Below, one piece after another: positions 16,471-25,235 of a DNA stretch of 64,000 bases. The notes beneath the pieces were generated by a model. It made no database searches. It was given only the letters and a program-made list of their open reading frames with translations, and was not told where the DNA came from. Positions within the stretch are counted from its first letter, which is position 1. The number at the start of each line of letters is the position of its first letter. The DNA is from Spiro-02 sp034114085 (lineage in GTDB: Bacteria; Spirochaetota; Spirochaetia; Sphaerochaetales; Sphaerochaetaceae). The DNA lies in the NCBI GenBank assembly GCA_034114085.1, contig JAXEWB010000049.1, positions 62,001 to 126,000 on the forward strand, written 5' to 3'. The position numbers and the translations under genes are program-made.

Positions 16471-17891
16471 ACAACGAAGATGGAATGCAGGTATATTTGC
16501 AAAGTTTTGTTCACGATAGCGACTGTGCCAATATCAAAGATCGGGATAATCCATTGCCGAAGCAGAATGTTATATGGATTATTGCTGACCAATTAAGAGC
16601 GCAGGCCTTGTCTTGCGCATATGATCCCAATGTTAGGACTCCGAACCTTGATAATCTGGCTTTGAATGGTGTTGTTTTCAATCATGCTGTATCTTCTTTT
16701 CCTATTTGCTGCCCTTTTCGAGCAACGTTGCTTACAGGTCAAGATCATCAACAATGTATGCCGGGACATCAATATATGATGACAGAATCCTATCGTACAA
16801 TTGCCGATGCATTTAATGAATATGGCTATGATACAGCTTATTTTGGGAAATGGCATATTGATGGCGCCCGTGATAATCCTATGATGCATATTGTGCAAAA
16901 AGAACGCCGAGGCGGTTTTAGGACTTGGATAGGATATGAGAATAATAATATGCAATGGAATACCTATGTTCATGGACATACTCCCAAGGGGGAGATCCCG
17001 CAGCATAGATTATTGGGATATGAAACGGATGAACTTACGTCTTTGCTGATTGATTATCTGAAGAATAGAGATGAATCAAAGCCATTTTTTGCGGTTCTTT
17101 CTGTTCAGCCGCCTCATGTACCGCATCCATCTCCTGCAAGGAATCGAATTAATTATGATTGGGAAAAGATACAGCTGCGGCCCAATGTCCCCCTCGGTGA
17201 AGCTAGGACAAGACGATATAAACTTGAACTGGCAAGATATTACTCAATGATAGAGAACCTCGACGAGAATATTGGTCGAATAATGAATGAACTATGTATG
17301 CGCAATCTTGATACAAGTACTCAAATTATGTTCTTCAGCGATCATGGAGACATGATGGGTTCCCATGGTCTCAACGGAAAGGTTGTGCCATATGAAGAGT
17401 CAATACGTATTCCTTTTATCATCAGTAGTAGCGCAGGAAGTTATTTCGGTTTTAAATCTGGTACCTGTGACGCGCTGATTTCTGAATATGACATCGCGGC
17501 AACAACACTCGGTTTGTGCGGAATTCCTCAGCCAGATTGGCTGAATGGATACGATTACTCCTATTATAGATACATACAGAATGGGGATGGCTTAAGCAGG
17601 CCAAAGAAAAAAGAGGACGAACCAGCTTCAATGGAAATAAAAGCCATTGTACCTCGCGAAGGTTGTGATAAGGCTTGGCGGGGTGTTGTTACTAGAGACG
17701 GTTGGAAATATGTCTGTTATGAAGGTTCTGAATGGATGCTTTTCAATCTGAATGATGATCCTTATGAACAAATCAATTTAGTGAATAGCTTTGAATATCG
17801 AGGGAAACGAATGGAACTTTTAAAGGAGCTGAAAAGCTGGCTTGAAAAAAATGACGATCCTTTTATCCTTCCAGAAGAGAATGATTTATGA
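16467..17891 (+). CDS. Type I sulfatase, cytoplasmic (first of three)
   Basis: This 474-residue arylsulfatase-family enzyme carries the Cys-type formylglycine site C81-C-P-F-R85 followed by ATLLTGQ. Asp41 in IIADQLR is the first calcium ligand and FSDHGDMMGSHG the second metal and catalytic region, with Lys in NGKVVPYEESIRIP. There is no signal peptide, so the enzyme would act on sugars after import. The Cys must be oxidised to formylglycine by an anaerobic maturase (anSME), not encoded in this window. The ester it hydrolyses cannot be told from sequence alone. Confidence 0.88.
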   Translation: MNNEDGMQVYLQSFVHDSDCANIKDRDNPLPKQNVIWIIADQLRAQALSCAYDPNVRTPNLDNLALNGVVFNHAVSSFPICCPFRATLLTGQDHQQCMPGHQYMMTESYRTIADAFNEYGYDTAYFGKWHIDGARDNPMMHIVQKERRGGFRTWIGYENNNMQWNTYVHGHTPKGEIPQHRLLGYETDELTSLLIDYLKNRDESKPFFAVLSVQPPHVPHPSPARNRINYDWEKIQLRPNVPLGEARTRRYKLELARYYSMIENLDENIGRIMNELCMRNLDTSTQIMFFSDHGDMMGSHGLNGKVVPYEESIRIPFIISSSAGSYFGFKSGTCDALISEYDIAATTLGLCGIPQPDWLNGYDYSYYRYIQNGDGLSRPKKKEDEPASMEIKAIVPREGCDKAWRGVVTRDGWKYVCYEGSEWMLFNLNDDPYEQINLVNSFEYRGKRMELLKELKSWLEKNDDPFILPEENDL

Positions 17892-18250
17892 ATAAAAAGA
17901 TTTATATCTGTGATGTAGACGTGAAATGTCCTGACTATATCTTTACAAAGGAAGTAGTACGGAATTGCGGAGGATTGCTGTCTTCTTTAGAAGACGCTGA
18001 TCTCTGTTTGTTTAATGCTGGAGTATATATAAGTAGGCATAGTGCAAAGGAAATGGAAAAATGGCTACGGAGAGCGATTGATAGGGAGAAGCAGATAATC
18101 ATCATCAAACCCTATGGAACTTCTTATATGCCTTTGTATTTCAGAAGGTTGAAGTTGGAAGGAATTGAACTTTTGAAATCCCAGATTGAAGCGGTCTTGG
18201 AAGGAGTACTACCTGATTTTAGTAAACTTTTACTCAATAGGTATTGCTGA
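17888..18250 (+). CDS. Small TIR/Rossmann-like protein of unknown function
   Basis: This 120-residue protein is coupled by an ATGA overlap to the first sulfatase gene. The pattern DADLCLFNAGVYISRHSAKE, then WLRRAID, then KQIIIIKPYGT resembles the MTH538/DUF1863 TIR-like or deoxyribosyltransferase-like fold: a strand ending in Asp, a loop with small residues, a helix starting with an acidic residue, and a strand followed by a Pro. That is a fold impression only. No catalytic Glu can be assigned with confidence. It has no membrane segment or signal peptide. A regulatory or nucleotide-binding accessory role is possible. Confidence 0.55.
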   Translation: MNKKIYICDVDVKCPDYIFTKEVVRNCGGLLSSLEDADLCLFNAGVYISRHSAKEMEKWLRRAIDREKQIIIIKPYGTSYMPLYFRRLKLEGIELLKSQIEAVLEGVLPDFSKLLLNRYC

Positions 18251-18265
18251 TAGAGGTACGTACAT

Positions 18266-19609
18266 ATGACTAGAAAAAATGTCTTTATCATTCACACCCA
18301 TGATAGTGGGCGCTTGCTGAGCCCTTATGGGGAAGCTGTTCCTACGCCATTTTTACGTGTTTTTGCAGGAGAAGGTACTTTGTTTAGAAATTGTTTTTGT
18401 GGTTCTCCGACCTGCTCCCCTAGCCGAGCTTCAATGCTTACCGGAACGTATCCTCATCAAAATGGTATGCTTGGTTTGGCCCATAGAGGTTTTGCTCTTC
18501 ATACGCCTAGAGCGCATATGGCTTCTTATTTCCGGAAAGAAGGTTTTCACACCGTATTATGCGGTATTCAGCATGAAGCTCATGATGCGCGAATGCTTGG
18601 ATATGAAAGAATAGTAGGGCAACAAGGATATGATATGGGAAATCCTTATTCGGATATGACTATCTTTGATCATGATAATACAGATGCACTATGTGAATAT
18701 CTTGTTGAATATAATGGAAGAAGACCCTTGTTTGTGTCTATGGGTTTCTATAATACACATAGGGTTTTTCCTATTGATGATGGGAGTGTCAACCCAGAAT
18801 ATATCGCACCTCCCAAATGTTTGTATGACTCAAAACGAAATCGTGAAGACATGGCAGGATTTCATCGCTCTGTGAAGATTGTGGATGATTGTTTTGGCCG
18901 ACTTATAGCGATGCTTAAAAAATTAGGGTATTATAAAAATTCCATCATTATTTTTACAACTGACCATGGGCCAGCTTTTCCTAGGATGAAGTGTACACTG
19001 TATGATGGAGGAATCGGCGTTGGTTTTATACTGTATTATCCTGACAATCCTTCAAATGGTAAAGTCTATGATTCCATGATTTCTCACTTAGATTTGTTCC
19101 CGACTTTATGTGAATTGGAAGGAATTGAGCCTCCGACCGACTTGGAAGGAAAATCAATTCTGCCATTGTTGGAAAATAAGTATGGTCCTGTTCATGAAGA
19201 AATTTTTGCTGAAGTCAATTACCATGCATCGTATCAGCCAATGAGATGTATCAGAACGGAACGATATAAGTTCATTCGAAATTATTTAGATTATCGGAAA
19301 CCTATTCTTTCCAATATTGATGAATGTGAAAGCAAAGCTTTTCTGATGGAAAATGGGTTAAGAAACAGGCTTTCCTCGTCAGAGGAGCTTTATGATTTGT
19401 ATTTTGATCCTGCTGAACAAAATAATCTCTTCGGGAAGACGAATTACAAAGATGTCCAGAAACACTTGGAAGAACGGCTTGATGCATGGATGGTCATTAC
19501 AAATGATCCCCTGCTCAACGCTCCTATTATACCTAAACCGGTAGGTGCGCTCATAAACAAGATTACCTGTGAAGATCCAGGTCTTCCTGATTGGGAGAAT
19601 GAGTTATGA
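18266..19609 (+). CDS. Type I sulfatase resembling heparan N-sulfatase (second of three)
   Basis: This 447-residue cytoplasmic sulfatase has the site C50-S-P-S-R54. The surroundings, LFRNCFCGSPTCSPSRASM followed by LTGTYPHQNGMLGL, closely follow the sulfamidase (SGSH) family, as do the TDHGPAFPRMK metal site and the SHLDLFPTLCELEGI segment. Sulfamidases remove sulfate from the 2-amino group of glucosamine in heparan. The first metal region is unusual, reading HTHDSGR instead of a DD pair. No signal peptide is present. The N-sulfatase role is inferred from motif similarity and needs a family-level comparison. Confidence 0.8.
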   Translation: MTRKNVFIIHTHDSGRLLSPYGEAVPTPFLRVFAGEGTLFRNCFCGSPTCSPSRASMLTGTYPHQNGMLGLAHRGFALHTPRAHMASYFRKEGFHTVLCGIQHEAHDARMLGYERIVGQQGYDMGNPYSDMTIFDHDNTDALCEYLVEYNGRRPLFVSMGFYNTHRVFPIDDGSVNPEYIAPPKCLYDSKRNREDMAGFHRSVKIVDDCFGRLIAMLKKLGYYKNSIIIFTTDHGPAFPRMKCTLYDGGIGVGFILYYPDNPSNGKVYDSMISHLDLFPTLCELEGIEPPTDLEGKSILPLLENKYGPVHEEIFAEVNYHASYQPMRCIRTERYKFIRNYLDYRKPILSNIDECESKAFLMENGLRNRLSSSEELYDLYFDPAEQNNLFGKTNYKDVQKHLEERLDAWMVITNDPLLNAPIIPKPVGALINKITCEDPGLPDWENEL

Positions 19610-21060
19610 AGAACAATGTACTGGTAATTTTCGTTGATGAACTTCGTACTGACGCTTTGTCAATGTATGGAAATAAGCAGGTTTTGACACCGGAGCTTGA
19701 TAAACTGTCATCAGGCGGTACAGTGTATTCCAATCATTTCTGTTCTTGTCCGATTTGTACGCCTTCTCGTTTTTCAATGTTGAGCGGTTTATATGCTACT
19801 GAGCATTCTGTTTGGGAGAATAAAGGAACTTTGAAAGAGGTAATAGATACTTATCCAAAAATCATGAGACGGAATGGATACAAAACCGTTGCGATTGGGA
19901 AAATGCATTCTTCGCCGACGTATTTGGATGTTGGCTTTGATAAGATGCTTCTTAGTGAGCAGGATGGTGATGGTCGTTTTGAAGATGATTATCATGAATT
20001 TCTCTACGAGCATTGCCGGGCGGATACGACAGATATCATTGATCAACGGGCAGAATATCGGATGCTGGCGGGAGGTGAGTATTATACTTCTTTTGGTTGT
20101 CGGGTTAGTAATCTTGAAGAACCCTATCATTCAACATCTTGGGTTACTTCTAATGTCATAAAAGAATTACAGCAATGGACGGGTGAAGGAAACTTCTTGT
20201 TTGCAAGTTACATAAAGCCTCACCATCCCTTTGATCCCATAGAAAGATTTGTAGATCTATATGCTGGGCGAAGAATGGAAATATTGCCTGGATATACATC
20301 AGAGGTTCCTAAGTTTGACTACCAATATGACAAGGGCTATTTTGACAATGCTACCTTATCTGAAGATATACTTCAGAGAATGACTTTATACTATTATGCC
20401 AATATCTCTCATATTGATGAAGGAATCAGTGAGATGATATATATTCTGAAACAAAAAGGACTATATGACAATACACTGATTATTTTTACTTCCGATCATG
20501 GGGACTATATGGGGTTTCATCATATGGCGTTGAAACAGAATCATATGTATGATCCATTGATGCGAATACCGCTGATAATAAAACGGCCCGGACAAACGGA
20601 GTCGTCTTGTGTTATGGAGTTCTCTGATAATACACAACTTGCTCATGCGATTCTTTCAGAAATCGGTTTAGAAGATGGCCTAAGGATGAATCATACAGAT
20701 TTAGATGCGAAACGGGAATATCTGTATGGCATGTATAAGCATCGTTTGGGCGATAGTGAAGAGAATGCGTACATGGTAAGATCTGAACGTTATAAATTAT
20801 TGGTAACTGGGAACGTCGATAACTATCAACTGTATGATTTGTTCGAAGATCCATATGAACTCATGGACGTCTCAAAAAAGCAAGAGTTTGCGGACATCCT
20901 TAATAAGTTGTTTGCCCATCTTTTTAATCAATTATGTTTTTCGAATCCACCAATGAATTACTATAATCCTAAAGCTGCCATTATTTCAAAAAGTAGAGAA
21001 GCCATCGCACAGCAATCTGAAAAACTAGGAAAGTACTTTGCTAGTTCCTGCGGACTATAA
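19606..21060 (+). CDS. Type I sulfatase, cytoplasmic (third of three)
   Basis: This 484-residue sulfatase starts inside the stop of the previous gene (ATGA). The formylglycine site is C51-T-P-S-R55, with Asp11 in IFVDELRTDAL and a second metal region TSDHGDYMGFHHMALKQ. It lacks a signal peptide. Its N- and C-terminal parts resemble those of the first sulfatase more than the second, so the trio probably removes sulfate from different positions of one imported glycan. It ends the operon. About 270 bp of AT-rich sequence without a recognised gene follow. Confidence 0.88.
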   Translation: MKNNVLVIFVDELRTDALSMYGNKQVLTPELDKLSSGGTVYSNHFCSCPICTPSRFSMLSGLYATEHSVWENKGTLKEVIDTYPKIMRRNGYKTVAIGKMHSSPTYLDVGFDKMLLSEQDGDGRFEDDYHEFLYEHCRADTTDIIDQRAEYRMLAGGEYYTSFGCRVSNLEEPYHSTSWVTSNVIKELQQWTGEGNFLFASYIKPHHPFDPIERFVDLYAGRRMEILPGYTSEVPKFDYQYDKGYFDNATLSEDILQRMTLYYYANISHIDEGISEMIYILKQKGLYDNTLIIFTSDHGDYMGFHHMALKQNHMYDPLMRIPLIIKRPGQTESSCVMEFSDNTQLAHAILSEIGLEDGLRMNHTDLDAKREYLYGMYKHRLGDSEENAYMVRSERYKLLVTGNVDNYQLYDLFEDPYELMDVSKKQEFADILNKLFAHLFNQLCFSNPPMNYYNPKAAIISKSREAIAQQSEKLGKYFASSCGL

Positions 21061-21295
21061 GGTGTTTTTATGGTTAGGAAATTGTATTATATATGAGCTT
21101 GTGAATTAGGTGTATCTATGAGTGCATAAACCTGTCCAGAATTGATGATAGCCTCTATTCTGAAAACTCCTTGTATATCGTTGTCTTATGGAATACTTCC
21201 TTCATTTCGGTTTTTATATGTTCGGATTAAATTGAGAAGACTGCGAACTTTGCAACCCGACTGGACGACCAAATGAAGGTCGCAGAACGCAAGAT

Positions 21296-21326
21296 ACAAA
21301 AAGACTCCTGATTTCTCAGGAGTCTT
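21296..21326 (-). terminator. Terminator of tRNA-Phe
   Basis: On the minus strand an 11-bp perfect stem (AAGACTCCTGA pairing TCAGGAGTCTT, 21301-21326) with a four-base loop runs into a five-base T tract. Confidence 0.85.
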
Positions 21327-21331
21327 GCTGT

Positions 21332-21404
21332 TGCCGCCTCCAGGAATCGAACCAGGGACACAAGGATTTTCAGTCCTTTGCTCTACCTACTGAGCTAAAG
21401 CGGC
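21332..21404 (-). tRNA. tRNA-Phe (GAA)
   Basis: The 73 bases fold into a cloverleaf: acceptor GCCGCTT pairing AGGCGGC with one U-G, D stem GCTC/GAGC, anticodon stem AAGGA/TCCTT with loop CTGAAAA (anticodon GAA), and T loop TTCGATT. The T stem CCTGG/CCTGG has a U-U pair in the middle. The discriminator is A and the CCA end is not encoded. Confidence 0.95.
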
Positions 21405-21416
21405 GCAACGGGTAAC

Positions 21417-21446
21417 TATATACCCCAGAACTCTTGTACTTGTCAA
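21417..21446 (-). promoter_or_regulatory. Promoter of tRNA-Phe
   Basis: On the minus strand TTGACA (21441-21446), an 18-nt spacer and TATATA (21417-21422) precede the tRNA by 12 bp. Confidence 0.7.
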
Positions 21447-22023
21447 CAAGTAAACGGAATTTTGTCGATGGAAATCCCGAAAAGGTGCGGGAAGCCTCGT
21501 TCTGATGGGTAGTGCCGAAGGACTTGACCTGAGCTTCACCATCTACGGTATTCATCGTTAATGACATGTTGAGTCTTGAAATATATCGGAGGAAGCGCGA
21601 GTGTGCATCAATACAGGAAATGCCGTCGCTATAAAGATATAGTGGTTCCATTATGTTGCAGGCTGATTGAAGTGAAGAAAGGCGGGAGCAAGGCTGTTGG
21701 CTCAGGAGGCAGGAGGGGCGAATCCCCTATTTCATGGGTGTGGATCCGGAATCTCATGGATATGACATGCGTTTTGTGGGAACTGCTGTTGTCGCGCCCG
21801 AGTTAAACAAAGGGCCATCCCTGCTACTGGGGGCGCCGAGGTACTGCTTGGCCGCTGATATCGCCCATATCGCTGGGGTGCCGCTCAGGTCACCGGCATC
21901 GCTCATGTGCCGCTCCGAAGCCTCGTCGTCCGTTTCCCTCAAAAGGAAAAAACGACTTGGCGTTTTGCTCTCCCTTGCCGAGTCTCCGACCACGTGGTAT
22001 GGTACAGACAGGAGGTCGTCGTT
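21447..22023. other. Intergenic region without a recognised gene
   Basis: About 580 bp between tRNA-Phe and dprA. Open frames occur on both strands but have no family likeness. The part 21850-21925 is a low-complexity mix of GCTGATATCGC-like and GTGCCGCT-like words, similar in style to other intergenic stretches of this window (about 36440-36490 and 41890-41960). Confidence 0.5.
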
Positions 22024-23025
22024 ATGTCCCGGGATATGAGCCGGTATCATGAAGCCATGAACTATGAGACTCTGATCCACGCCTCCAGGCGCGGCGACCA
22101 GGCGGTAGGGCCGATATTTGACGCCCTCGCGAAGCAGATTGATGTCACTGAACCTTTGCCGGTACATCTTGGCTTCTATGCGCAGTCCTACGGTCTTCCT
22201 GACTACGTGGTCAGTGAATCATATTATCAAGTCAGGGCCTGCTTTGAGCGCATGGAGCCGCAGGACATCATTATAGGACGAAATGATTCCATTTGGCCGT
22301 CGCGAATCAATGATTTTCCCCAGATGCCGCGGTATCTTTACCTGAGGGGGGATGTTTCTCTGTTGGATAAACCGTCTGTATCTGTCATAGGCACGAGATC
22401 CCCTTCCTCGCAGGGAAAGCAATATGCGGCCGATACCGCCGCCGAGCTTGGGGGGAAGGGGTATGTCGTGGCGTCGGGTTTGGCTCTTGGAATCGACGGC
22501 GTCGCCCACCTGTCCGCCTTGAAGAACGACGCTCCGACTATGGCGGTCATCGGAACTCCATTGTATCAGACCTATCCCCCTGTTCATGCACCCCTTCAGA
22601 AGCTGATCGGACAGCACGGACTTGTAGTCAGCCGCTTTTCTCCCGCCGCTGACATGCAGAAATGGTTCTTCCTGCTGCGCAACCGCTTGATGAGCGCACT
22701 TTCCCTCGGCTCGGCCGTAATTGAGGATAGGGATGGCGGCGGAGCGGTCAGACAGGCGGGATTTGCGCTGGAGCAAAAGAAATACCTGTTCATATACCAG
22801 CATGTGCTGGACAACAGGGCGTGGCTCTGGCCACGTCAGCTGGCGGACAAGCCGAGAGTGTTTATCGTAAAGAAGCCCGCCGACATCCCCCGCCAGCTGG
22901 GGCGGGCACAAGAATTAGTCGATCAGGTCAAGGGCTTGCCGCCGACCTCCCTCAGGGGTGCCAAAGCGTCCAGGGCAAAGAAGGAGACCTCCCCGGACGT
23001 CATCCAGCTTGATCTGTTTTCCTGA
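22024..23025 (+). CDS. dprA: DNA-processing protein DprA, divergent
   Basis: DprA loads RecA on incoming single-stranded DNA during transformation. The Rossmann core is present: VSVIGTRSPSSQGKQYA, VVASGLALGIDGVAHLSAL, TMAVIGTPLYQTYPP, then LLRNRLMSALSLGSAVIED. Typical members have an SE..P.G segment and SGSL/TA after these positions. Here they read VSRFSPAAD and DGGGAVRQAG, so the nucleic-acid pocket is altered. The start MSRDMSRYHEA is set by AGGAGG eight bases upstream, giving 333 residues. A longer in-frame extension lacks likeness. The gene stands alone before alaS. Confidence 0.85.
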   Translation: MSRDMSRYHEAMNYETLIHASRRGDQAVGPIFDALAKQIDVTEPLPVHLGFYAQSYGLPDYVVSESYYQVRACFERMEPQDIIIGRNDSIWPSRINDFPQMPRYLYLRGDVSLLDKPSVSVIGTRSPSSQGKQYAADTAAELGGKGYVVASGLALGIDGVAHLSALKNDAPTMAVIGTPLYQTYPPVHAPLQKLIGQHGLVVSRFSPAADMQKWFFLLRNRLMSALSLGSAVIEDRDGGGAVRQAGFALEQKKYLFIYQHVLDNRAWLWPRQLADKPRVFIVKKPADIPRQLGRAQELVDQVKGLPPTSLRGAKASRAKKETSPDVIQLDLFS

Positions 23026-23127
23026 TTTTTCAGTAAAAACGGCAAAGGCTTTTATGGATGCTCGGCAACGATGGTGACCGGGTAGTGGTAAATAGGATTC
23101 TCATGGCCCAATAACCCCGTCATCTTC

Positions 23128-23156
23128 TTGACATGAACGATGGTCGTGCTTACTAT
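23128..23156 (+). promoter_or_regulatory. alaS promoter, near-leaderless
   Basis: TTGACA (23128-23133), 17 nt, TACTAT (23151-23156). The alaS ATG begins 11 bases after the -10 box, so the expected 5' leader is only a few bases and has no room for a ribosome binding site. Confidence 0.65.
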
Positions 23157-23166
23157 CGATATCATT

Positions 23167-24960
23167 ATGAATAAACTCACCGCAAACGAATTACGTCAGA
23201 AATACATTGATTTCTTCGTGTCGAAGGGGCACGTGCAGATCAGCGGAGCATCGCTGATTCCTGAGAACGACCCGACCGTCCTGTTCACCACGGCGGGTAT
23301 GCACCCGCTTGTGCCGTACATCCTTGGCGCCGAACATCCCGCCGGCAAGCGTCTGGTGGACTACCAGAAATGTATCCGCACCGGCGACATCGACTCCGTG
23401 GGCGACCCGCACCATCTCACCTTTTTCGAAATGCTCGGCAACTGGTCATTGGGCGACTATTTCAAGAAAGAGGCGATCAACTTCAGCTTTGAGTTCTTGA
23501 CCAAGGTGCTTGGGCTTGATGTAAGTAAATTGTCCGTCACCGTGTTCGAGGGTGATGATGAAGTCCCCCGCGATTCGGAGGCGGCCGCGACATGGAAAGG
23601 GCTCGGCATTCCCGAAGAACGCATCTACTTCATGCCCCGCGAAGACAACTGGTGGGGGCCGGCCGGCGAAACCGGTCCTTGCGGTCCCGACAGCGAGATG
23701 TTCATCGATACCGGCCGTCCCGCCTGCGGTCCTGACTGCAAGCCTGGATGCAAGTGCGGCAAGTACTTTGAAATATGGAACGATGTCTTCATGGGCTACA
23801 AGAAGACCGCCGACGGAGCCTATGTCCCGATGGACCGCAGATGCGTTGATACCGGCATGGGCATCGAGCGCACCATCGCCATCCTACAGGGGAAAAAATC
23901 CGTTTATGAGACCGAGGTGTTCCAGCCGATCATCGAGGGCGTCAAGAAGCTCTGCGGCGTAACATATGGCGAGGACGAGGACAAGGACATTTCGATCCGC
24001 ATCATCTCCGACCATGTCCGCACCAGCGTATTCATCCTTGGCGACCAGAAAGGGGTCGCTCCGTCCAACGTGGGGCAGGGCTATATCCTCCGCCGCCTGA
24101 TCCGCCGCGCCGTCCGTCATGGACGCAAGCTTGGCATCGAGGGTAAGTTCCTGGGCGAGCTGGCGTTGATCGTACTTGACCTGTATGGGGCTCCGTATCC
24201 AGAACTGCTTGAGCACAAGGCGTTCATCCTCGACGAGCTTGCCGCGGAAGAGGCCAAGTTCTCCGAAACGCTCCAGAAGGGCGAGCGGGAATTCGAGAAA
24301 ATGCTGCCGAATCTGATGAAGGGCAGTTCCCGCGTTATCAACGGACGGATCGCCTTCAAGCTGTACGATACCTACGGGTTCCCCATCGAGCTGACCAAGG
24401 AACTTGCCGCGGAGCATGGCTTTACGGTTGACGAAGAAGGGTTTTTGGCGGCGTTCCAGAAGCATCAGGAGACCAGTCGCGCCGGAGCCGAGCAACAGTT
24501 CAAGGGCGGTTTGGCCGATCACAGCGAATTGACGACCGCGCTGCATACCGCCACACATATGCTGCATAAGGCGCTTCGTACCGTCCTTGGCGAGCATGTC
24601 GGGCAGAAAGGGTCCAACATCACCACTGAACGTCTGCGTTTTGACTTCACCCATCCCATGCCCATGACTCCCGAAGAAATCCAGCGGGTGGAGGATATGG
24701 TGAACGAAGAGATCCAAAGGGATTTGCCGGTCACTTGCGAGACTATGACGTTGGAAGAAGCCCGCGACCAGGGCGCGATCGCATTTTTTGACAGCAAATA
24801 CGGCGAGCAGGTCAAGGTATATTCAATAGGCGACTTCTCGAAGGAAGTCTGCGGAGGGCCGCATGTGACCCATACCGGCGATATGGGTCATTTCCATATC
24901 CTGAAGGAACAGTCTTCGTCGGCTGGTGTTCGCCGCATCAAGGCCGTTCTGGAAAAATAG
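23167..24960 (+). CDS. alaS: Alanyl-tRNA synthetase, short form
   Basis: This enzyme charges tRNA-Ala with alanine. The catalytic domain shows LRQKYIDFFVSKGH, LFTTAGMHPLVPYILG and GMGIERTIAILQ. The editing domain shows HTATHMLHKALR and the zinc/editing motif CGGPHVTHTGDMG. The protein is only about 597 residues: the beta-barrel part with the usual FY..GGQ motif and the whole C-Ala oligomerisation domain are absent, and a 30-residue linker joins the catalytic and editing parts. This architecture is known in spirochaetes such as Borrelia and is not a frameshift. The start follows the family N-terminus. An in-frame ATG nine codons upstream lies before the -10 box. Confidence 0.95.
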   Translation: MNKLTANELRQKYIDFFVSKGHVQISGASLIPENDPTVLFTTAGMHPLVPYILGAEHPAGKRLVDYQKCIRTGDIDSVGDPHHLTFFEMLGNWSLGDYFKKEAINFSFEFLTKVLGLDVSKLSVTVFEGDDEVPRDSEAAATWKGLGIPEERIYFMPREDNWWGPAGETGPCGPDSEMFIDTGRPACGPDCKPGCKCGKYFEIWNDVFMGYKKTADGAYVPMDRRCVDTGMGIERTIAILQGKKSVYETEVFQPIIEGVKKLCGVTYGEDEDKDISIRIISDHVRTSVFILGDQKGVAPSNVGQGYILRRLIRRAVRHGRKLGIEGKFLGELALIVLDLYGAPYPELLEHKAFILDELAAEEAKFSETLQKGEREFEKMLPNLMKGSSRVINGRIAFKLYDTYGFPIELTKELAAEHGFTVDEEGFLAAFQKHQETSRAGAEQQFKGGLADHSELTTALHTATHMLHKALRTVLGEHVGQKGSNITTERLRFDFTHPMPMTPEEIQRVEDMVNEEIQRDLPVTCETMTLEEARDQGAIAFFDSKYGEQVKVYSIGDFSKEVCGGPHVTHTGDMGHFHILKEQSSSAGVRRIKAVLEK

Positions 24961-24983
24961 TCGTTGTCTGGAATGACAATCAA

Positions 24984-25027
24984 GAGGCTGTCGCACAAGT
25001 ATCCTGCTGTGTGCGGCGGCCTCGTTT
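24984..25027 (+). terminator. alaS terminator-like hairpin
   Basis: GAGGCTGTCGCACA (24984-24997) pairs with TGTGCGGCGGCCTC (25010-25023) through a long stem with G-U pairs, followed by GTTTCAT. It begins 24 bp after the alaS stop. The T tract is poor. Confidence 0.5.
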
Positions 25028-25235
25028 CATACTAGGGGGCGTGTACTTGCGCGTTCGCTTGTTTTCCTATATGTTGAAATCATGTCGTACGCTCCGATTT
25101 AAAATGATGAAATAGTCCCGCTCTACCATCTATGCATCGCATAGGTCATCATGTTATGTGGGGTGATCGCGCAGGGGTGTAAGTCCGTTCATTCACAGTC
25201 CTGAGCATTTTTCCCGATTGTTTCGGAGCAGTCAT

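Noticed and set aside
17888..18250. Thoeris-type defence component because of the TIR-like look
   Set aside because: No ThsA or other defence gene is near. The gene is embedded in a sulfatase operon, and the fold call itself is uncertain.
21332..21404. tRNA-Phe as an integration site with a duplicated 3' end
   Set aside because: No copy of the tRNA end was seen at the other side of the AT-rich block and no integrase is present.
21734..22039. Small genes on either strand upstream of dprA
   Set aside because: They lie in low-complexity sequence, overlap the dprA ribosome binding site and have no family likeness.
23167..24960. alaS as a frameshifted or truncated pseudogene
   Set aside because: Catalytic and editing motifs are intact and the short architecture is known in spirochaetes.
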